In this document: positions 59,281 to 64,000 of the stretch, one piece after another | Layout of the letters: each line of letters begins with the position of its first letter | Position numbering within the stretch: position 1 is the first letter of the stretch | Assembly (NCBI RefSeq): GCF_018917965.1 | Contig: NZ_JAHLPP010000001.1 | Coordinates: 248,001 to 312,000 of the forward strand | Reading direction: 5' to 3' | DNA from: Pseudoflavonifractor sp. MSJ-37 | Lineage (GTDB): Bacteria > Bacillota > Clostridia > Oscillospirales > Oscillospiraceae | DNA: 64,000 bases | Program-made: the position numbers and the translations under genes | Notes under the pieces: model-generated | The model's database searches: none | What the model saw: only the letters and a program-made list of their open reading frames with translations | Told to the model about the DNA's origin: nothing

Positions 59281-61152
59281 ATGAAGAAACGCGCACTGTG
59301 TCTGTTCACCGCCCTGTGCCTGACCGCCTCTCTGGCGGCCCCGGCCCTGGCGGCGGACGCGGACACCAAATTGGAGACCATCCGGGTGCTGGGCATCCTG
59401 TCCGGCGACGGGAACGGGAACTTGAATCTGGGGAACGCCGTCACCCGGGCGGAGTTCGTCACCATGATGACCGCCGCCTCTCCGTATAAGGATACCGTGG
59501 GCGCCAGCAACGGCTCCGCCCTGTTCAAGGACGTGAAGACCGGCCACTGGGCCAGCGGCTATATCCGTCTGGCTGTGGAGCAGGGCTGGGTGTCCGGCTA
59601 TGTGGACGGCACCTTCCGCCCTGGGAACACGATCACGCTGGAGGAGGCCTGCACCGCCCTCCTGCGGATGCTGGGCTATGACTCCGGCGCCCTGGCCGGG
59701 TCCTTCCCCAGCGCCCAGCTCTCCAAGGCCAGTGCCATCGGCCTGCTGGACGACCTGGACGTGAAGCAGGGCCAGAAGCTGACCCGGCAGGAGTGCGTGG
59801 GCCTGTTCTACAATGCCCTCCTGGCGGAGACCGGCGGGGGACAGGTGTACGGCACGACCCTGGGCTATACCATCACCAACGACGAGCTGGACTGGCCCAC
59901 GCTGGTGAACAAGAACACGAAGGGACCCTATGTGGCCCAGTCCGGCTCTGTGAGCCTGCCCTTCTCCACCAGCGGCGTGACGGTCTACCGGAACGGCACC
60001 GCTTCCAGCCTGTCCGCCGTGAAGCGGTACGACGTCTATTATTATAATGAGAGCCTGCGCACCGTGTGGGTGTACAGCGACCGGATCACCGGGACCTTGA
60101 CCGACGTGTCACCCAACACCGCCGCCCCGACGGCCGTCACCGTAGCGGGGAACCGCTATGATCTGGGGACCTCCACCGTGGTCTACCAGTTCTCCAGCCA
60201 GGGCAGCTTCCGCACCGGCGACACTGTGACCCTCCTGCTGGGCAAGGACGGAGAGGTGGTCTCCGTCATCTCTGCCGCTCAGAACAGCGAGGATACCACC
60301 TACTACGGCGTGGTGGTGGCCAGCGCCAAGTCGGCCTCCAGCTCCAACACCACCAGCGCGGACAGCGCCAGCATCCAGACCGCCACTCAGGTGGCCTGCA
60401 CCGACGGCGTCCTGCGGACCTTCTACCACAGCGGCTCCACCTGGTCCGCCGGCCGGATCGTGTCCGTGGATACTGATGGGAGCGCCAGCAGGCTCAAGGA
60501 CCAGTCCAAGGCTACGCTGGAGGGCCGGTTCAGTTCGGACGGCTCCACCTTCGCGGGCTATCGTCTGGCCGCGGACGTGCAGATCCTGGACACGGACAGC
60601 ACCGGCGGCTATGCCCGGATCTATCCGTCTCGTCTGGCGGGCAGCGATCTGTCCTCCGGCGATGTGCTCTACTACTCTCTGAACGGGAGCGGCGAGATCG
60701 ACCGGCTGATCCTGAACAGGGCCACCGGCGACACCATGGACTATATCTACCTGACCCGGGCCGCCAGCGAGACCGGCGGCATGAGCGTCAGCGGGAGCTA
60801 TACCTATTATCTGGACGGCCAGAGCCAGACCATCAGCGGCTCCACGGCGTACAGCGTGTCCATCGGCGGCGCCATGCTGGTCTACAAGGACGGCGCGGTG
60901 AACAACATCAAGCAGCTCCAGTCCGTGAGCCTGACCAGCCTTGGCGACCTGTATGCCATGTCCGACAACCGGAAGTATCTGCTGGACGAGGATGTGCAGG
61001 TGCTCCTGAAGGATGACAGCACCAGCAACGGCTATTATGTGACCAAGCTGGCCGACATCAACGATGACGACTACCGCCTGACCGGCTGGTACGACGACTT
61101 CGGCTATGCCGCCGGCGGCCGGATCCGTATCATCGTGGCCGCGCCGAACTGA
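59281..61152 (+). CDS. S-layer homology domain protein
   Basis: A 623-residue exported protein. A signal peptide (MKKRALCLFTALCLTASLAAPALAADAD) is followed by SLH domains (about residues 30-180: AVTRAEFVTMMTAASP, GHWASGYIRLAVEQGWVSGYVDGTFRPGN, TLEEACTALLRMLG), which anchor to secondary wall polymer. The rest is a Ser/Thr/Gly-rich beta-type region (SSNTTSADSASIQTATQ) with no recognised enzyme motif. It is 27 bp after the permease gene, so it may be co-expressed with the export genes and act on the cell surface. A strong terminator follows. Confidence 0.88.
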   Translation: MKKRALCLFTALCLTASLAAPALAADADTKLETIRVLGILSGDGNGNLNLGNAVTRAEFVTMMTAASPYKDTVGASNGSALFKDVKTGHWASGYIRLAVEQGWVSGYVDGTFRPGNTITLEEACTALLRMLGYDSGALAGSFPSAQLSKASAIGLLDDLDVKQGQKLTRQECVGLFYNALLAETGGGQVYGTTLGYTITNDELDWPTLVNKNTKGPYVAQSGSVSLPFSTSGVTVYRNGTASSLSAVKRYDVYYYNESLRTVWVYSDRITGTLTDVSPNTAAPTAVTVAGNRYDLGTSTVVYQFSSQGSFRTGDTVTLLLGKDGEVVSVISAAQNSEDTTYYGVVVASAKSASSSNTTSADSASIQTATQVACTDGVLRTFYHSGSTWSAGRIVSVDTDGSASRLKDQSKATLEGRFSSDGSTFAGYRLAADVQILDTDSTGGYARIYPSRLAGSDLSSGDVLYYSLNGSGEIDRLILNRATGDTMDYIYLTRAASETGGMSVSGSYTYYLDGQSQTISGSTAYSVSIGGAMLVYKDGAVNNIKQLQSVSLTSLGDLYAMSDNRKYLLDEDVQVLLKDDSTSNGYYVTKLADINDDDYRLTGWYDDFGYAAGGRIRIIVAAPN

Positions 61153-61173
61153 CCGGGATCCCCGGAACGAGAA

Positions 61174-61222
61174 ATGCCCCCTGCCGGAAGGACTTACTTC
61201 CGGCAGGGGGCATCCTGTTTTA
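61174..61222 (+). terminator. Terminator after the S-layer gene
   Basis: ATGCCCCCTGCCGGAAG pairs with CTTCCGGCAGGGGGCAT over 17 bp around GACTTA, then CCTGTTTT. Confidence 0.92.
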
Positions 61223-61289
61223 CGCGGCCGAGGAAAGAGGATCGAAGGCAAAAAAGAAGGGACGCACCATACGGTACGTCCCTTTTCTC

Positions 61290-61380
61290 TGGCGCAGCAG
61301 GAGAGATTCGAACTCTCGAGCCGGGTTAGCGGCTACACGATTTCCAGTCGTGCTCGTTATGACCACTTCGATACTGCTGC
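61290..61380 (-). tRNA. tRNA-Ser (GGA)
   Basis: On the minus strand: acceptor GCAGCAG/CTGCTGC, anticodon arm CACGA-CTGGAAA-TCGTG with anticodon GGA, a long class II variable arm (GCCGCTAACCCGGC), T-loop TTCGAAT, and CCA encoded. Its class II variable arm and anticodon agree. Confidence 0.97.
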
Positions 61381-61428
61381 ATCGTTCTTCCTGTTACTGA
61401 GCGGTCAACTGCATCAGCAACAAGGTCT

Positions 61429-61456
61429 ATTATACCACGCATATCCAAAACGTCAA
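61429..61456 (-). promoter_or_regulatory. Promoter of tRNA-Ser
   Basis: On the minus strand TTGACG (61456-61451) and TATAAT (61434-61429) are 16 bp apart, about 48 bp before tRNA-Ser. From 61460 to 61700 no gene is seen on either strand. Confidence 0.8.
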
Positions 61457-61707
61457 GCACTTTTTTCAAAAAATCCGAAAAAATTTTCCGAAGCCTGCCG
61501 GAGCCCATGGTTTCGCCCTGCCGTCCGGGGGCGGGGAGGGGCGGTCCGGAGGCCGGATACGGAGCGGGGGAGAAGGGGTGGAAAAGTGGTAACAGATCGT
61601 TACCGAAAATGGGAACAAAAACAGGCGAAACAGGGCCTGCGGAGAAAATGGAAGCCTCTCGAACCGACTGCGCCGCAGTGCTTTCACGGACTCGACAAAA
61701 ATAGTGC

Positions 61708-61736
61708 TTGCGATCTGCATGAAAAAGGGTTACAAT
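61708..61736 (+). promoter_or_regulatory. Promoter of the SleB-like gene
   Basis: TTGCGA (61708-61713) and TACAAT (61731-61736), spacer 17 bp. Confidence 0.7.
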
Positions 61737-61803
61737 ATGGTTACGATCTAGTGAAAAAGAAGTAACAGTTTGTAATCGGAATGTAACGGGAGGTATCCTC
61801 ATT

Positions 61804-62622
61804 ATGATCCTGAAGCGTGTGTCCAGCCTGGCGCTGTGTCTGGCCCTGAGCCTGATGCTGTGCGTCCATGCGGCCGCCGCCGAGCGGAGCGCGAACGTAG
61901 TCGTGGACGGTAAGACCGCCGCGGCCAACGCCACGATCGAAGTCATCGATCAGAATACCTATGTCGCCTATTGGACCGTGGTGAAGGCCATGTATCCCAA
62001 CGCCACCGCGTCCTGGGAGAACGGCCAGTCCGTGGCCCGCGCCAGCGGCCTGACCCTCTGCGTCAAGCCCGGCGCCAAGTATATCGTGGCCAACGGCCGC
62101 TATCTGTATGTGGCCGGCGGCGTGCGGCAGAACAACGGCAATATGATGGTCCCCGCCTGGGTGCTGGCCAAAGCCCTGGGCGCCAAGTCCGGCTGGGACG
62201 AGGCGACCCAGAGCGTGTGCTTCCAGTCCGGCACCGGTCCCATCGCCTCCGGCGACCGCTTTTATAACGCTGACGACCTCTACTGGCTCTCCCGCATCAT
62301 CTATGCGGAGAGCGGGAACCAGTCCCTGGCCGGAAAGATCGGCGTGGGCAACGTGATCCTCAACCGGGTGAAGGACAGCCGCTTCCCCAGCACCGTGAAG
62401 GGCGTGATCTTCCAGAGCGGCCAGTTCTCTCCGGTCAGAAGCGGCTCCATCTACCGGACGCCCAGCGAGGAGAGCGTCATCGCCGCCAAGCTCTGTCTGG
62501 AGGGCGTCAATACCACCGGAAAGAGCCTCTACTTCATCAATCCGTCCGTGTCGCCCAACAGCTGGGCCAGCCGGAACCGCACCTGTGTGGCCACCATCGG
62601 GGCCCACGCCTTCTACGCCTGA
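61804..62622 (+). CDS. SleB/CwlJ-type cell wall hydrolase, exported
   Basis: A 272-residue secreted protein. Signal peptide MILKRVSSLALCLALSLMLCVHAAAA is followed by a stalk domain like the copper-amine-oxidase N-terminal repeat (about 30-140). The Hydrolase_2 (SleB) domain then follows, with DLYWLSRIIYAESGNQSLAGK (catalytic Glu in YAESGNQ) and GNVILNRVKDSRFPST. SleB relatives are spore-cortex lytic or vegetative wall enzymes; since the host has sigK, a germination role is possible but this form also occurs in non-sporing clostridial relatives. AACGGGAGGTATCCTCATT precedes the ATG. Single gene. Confidence 0.9.
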   Translation: MILKRVSSLALCLALSLMLCVHAAAAERSANVVVDGKTAAANATIEVIDQNTYVAYWTVVKAMYPNATASWENGQSVARASGLTLCVKPGAKYIVANGRYLYVAGGVRQNNGNMMVPAWVLAKALGAKSGWDEATQSVCFQSGTGPIASGDRFYNADDLYWLSRIIYAESGNQSLAGKIGVGNVILNRVKDSRFPSTVKGVIFQSGQFSPVRSGSIYRTPSEESVIAAKLCLEGVNTTGKSLYFINPSVSPNSWASRNRTCVATIGAHAFYA

Positions 62623-62634
62623 TCGGAATAGGAT

Positions 62635-62679
62635 ATATGGCTCAGCGATGTGCGATGGCATCGCTGAGCCATATTTTTT
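62635..62679 (+). terminator. Terminator after the SleB-like gene
   Basis: ATATGGCTCAGCGATG pairs with CATCGCTGAGCCATAT over 16 bp around TGCGATGG, then TTTTT. Confidence 0.93.
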
Positions 62680-62781
62680 GCTTGCCCGCCGGGCTGGGAT
62701 GGGCTATGATAAGGGGTACACTCGAACCGATATCCTCCGGGCCGCACCGGCCCGATCGAACGACAAGGAAGGGAAAGACCC

Positions 62782-63927
62782 ATGAACGAAAAAGAAGTCT
62801 CCGAGATCCGCCGCCGGTTCCGCCGGGAAAAGACCAGCATCACCCACGTCCGCGGCTGTTATGTGAATGAGAACAAGGAGATCGTCTCCCAGTTCGACCA
62901 GTCCCTGGCTATGATGTCCGAGGATGAGCAGGACACCCTGCTGGGCATCCTCCGGCGGGCCCTGTCCGGCGGTCTGGGCCGGAACCTGCTGGGCATCAGC
63001 TTCGACACCCAGCAGGTGGTCCACAGCGAGGAGCACGGTCTCCTCATGTCCCTGCGGGATTCCGGCCTGAAGGACGAGGACGCGATCGCCGCCTTCTTCG
63101 GGAAGGTGATCGACACAGTGCCTCTGGAGGGGAGCTACCTGATCCTGCTGGCCCACGACCGCTATGATGTGCCCTATCGCTCCAAGGACGGCATGGACCA
63201 GGCGGATGCCTCCGACCAGGTGTACTCCTATATCCTGTGCGCCCTGTGCCCCATCAAGCTGACCAAGCCCGCCCTGAGCTATAAGATCGAGGAGAACGTG
63301 TTCCGGAGCCGGACCATCGACTGGGTGGTCTCCAATCCGGAGGTGGGCTTCCTGTTCCCGGCCTTCAACGACCGGAGCGCCGACCTGTACGAGACCCTCT
63401 ACTACACCCGGAGCAGCGGCGACAGCCGGGAGGAGCTGTCCCAGGCCCTCTTCGGCCAGCCTCTGCCCATGCCTGCCGACCAGCAGAGGGAGACCTTCCA
63501 GGCCATCCTCTCCGACACGCTGGAGGACGAGTGCGACATGGACACCATCCAGGCCGTCCACGATCAGATCAGCCTGCTCCTGGAGGAGCACAAGCAGGAC
63601 AAGGAGGCGGAGCCTCTGGTCATGGACCGGGACGCCATCGGCGGCGTGCTGGCCTCCTGCGGTGTCTCCCGGTCTCAGGTGGACCTGTTCAGCGAGGCCT
63701 ATGACGCCCAGTTCGGCGAGGGGGCCAAGCTCCCGCCTCAGAACCTGGTGGATGTGAAGAAGCTGGAGGTCAAGATGCCCAGCGTCATGATCCGGGTGGA
63801 CCCGGACCGGGGCGATCTGGTGGAGACCCGGGTGATCGACGGCGTGAAGTACATCCTGATCCGGGCGGACGAGAACGTGGAGGTCAACGGCGTGTCCATC
63901 CAGATCATCGACAGAGACGTCCCGTGA
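62782..63927 (+). CDS. DUF4317 family protein
   Basis: A 381-residue cytoplasmic protein of unknown function. The start (MNEKEVSEIRRRFRREKTSITHVRGCYV) and GLGRNLLGISFDTQQV fit the DUF4317 family of clostridia. No signal peptide, membrane segment or catalytic motif was recognised. AAGGAAGGGAAAGACCC precedes the ATG. It is alone on this strand; a convergent gene overlaps its 3' end by 23 bp. Confidence 0.85.
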   Translation: MNEKEVSEIRRRFRREKTSITHVRGCYVNENKEIVSQFDQSLAMMSEDEQDTLLGILRRALSGGLGRNLLGISFDTQQVVHSEEHGLLMSLRDSGLKDEDAIAAFFGKVIDTVPLEGSYLILLAHDRYDVPYRSKDGMDQADASDQVYSYILCALCPIKLTKPALSYKIEENVFRSRTIDWVVSNPEVGFLFPAFNDRSADLYETLYYTRSSGDSREELSQALFGQPLPMPADQQRETFQAILSDTLEDECDMDTIQAVHDQISLLLEEHKQDKEAEPLVMDRDAIGGVLASCGVSRSQVDLFSEAYDAQFGEGAKLPPQNLVDVKKLEVKMPSVMIRVDPDRGDLVETRVIDGVKYILIRADENVEVNGVSIQIIDRDVP

Positions 63928-64000
63928 TCAGGAGGAAGAGCTGGTACAGGCCGTAGGCCAGATCCCAGCCGTCCACGCCGATTGAGTGGAGGAGCCGGAG
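63905..64000 (-). CDS. 3' end of an unidentified gene cut by the window edge
   Basis: The minus strand is open from the window edge to a TGA at 63905, giving 31 codons (LRLLHSIGVDGWDLAYGLYQ, then LFLLITGRLCR). The end overlaps the DUF4317 gene by 23 bp tail to tail. The hydrophobic LYQLFLLITG could be a membrane or amphipathic helix. Too short to name, and could be chance. Confidence 0.4.
   Translation of the reverse strand, partial: LRLLHSIGVDGWDLAYGLYQLFLLITGRLCR

Overview
This 64-kb window is chromosomal DNA of a GC-rich, anaerobic, spore-forming Firmicute. The best fit is a gut Oscillospiraceae (Flavonifractor/Lawsonibacter/Intestinimonas-like), but that assignment is inferred from gene content, not from a marker-gene comparison. 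Supporting features are strong AGGAGG ribosome-binding sites, a valS T-box, a SAM-I riboswitch before metK, a ribosomal-protein leader before infC-rpmI-rplT, pro-sigma-K, a SleB-like hydrolase, anaerobic NrdD/NrdG, an [FeFe] hydrogenase, S-layer homology domains and an acyl-CoA:acetate CoA-transferase.

Layout: 1-5865 is the 3' part of a type I-E CRISPR-Cas locus (cas7e partial, cas5e, cas6e, cas1e, and a cas2e fused to a DnaQ-like exonuclease), followed by a very regular array of 38 repeats and 37 spacers at an exact 61-bp period. 5866-9410 holds a tRNA-like remnant, the T-box and valS. 9411-12712 is a membrane-protein pair with an M20 amidohydrolase. 12713-15333 (minus strand) holds sigK, a tiny Cys-rich protein and a MocR-type regulator. 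15527-30910 is a large catabolic block: ygeY and ygeW divergently arranged, two SsnA/TrzA-type amidohydrolases, a complete three-subunit xanthine-dehydrogenase-type molybdenum hydroxylase, a PreA-like flavoprotein and two further large molybdenum subunits. It resembles the selenium/molybdenum-linked purine-degradation clusters of anaerobes, but with three large subunits sharing one FAD and one FeS subunit.

31046-43007 carries energy and biosynthetic genes: CoA-transferase, EamA transporter, P-type ATPase, ilvD, nrdDG and an [FeFe] hydrogenase. 43046-46786 has infC-rpmI-rplT and feoAB. 47100-49199 has a MATE exporter and five tRNAs. 49355-52840 has an exported small protein, gldA and SAM-riboswitch-metK. 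52946-61222 has a two-component system, a MacA/MacB-like export system and an S-layer protein. The end holds tRNA-Ser, a SleB-like hydrolase, a DUF4317 protein and the tail of an opposite-strand gene.

A structured intergenic repeat of about 200-250 bp occurs three times (9090-9290, 12402-12655, and inverted at 55088-55315), each time between a stop codon and terminator-like hairpins. One copy is bracketed by an exact 40-bp hairpin duplication. The items most worth following up are this repeat family, the three-large-subunit hydroxylase cluster, the Cas2-exonuclease fusion with a biased first spacer base, and the tRNA-like remnant beside the array.
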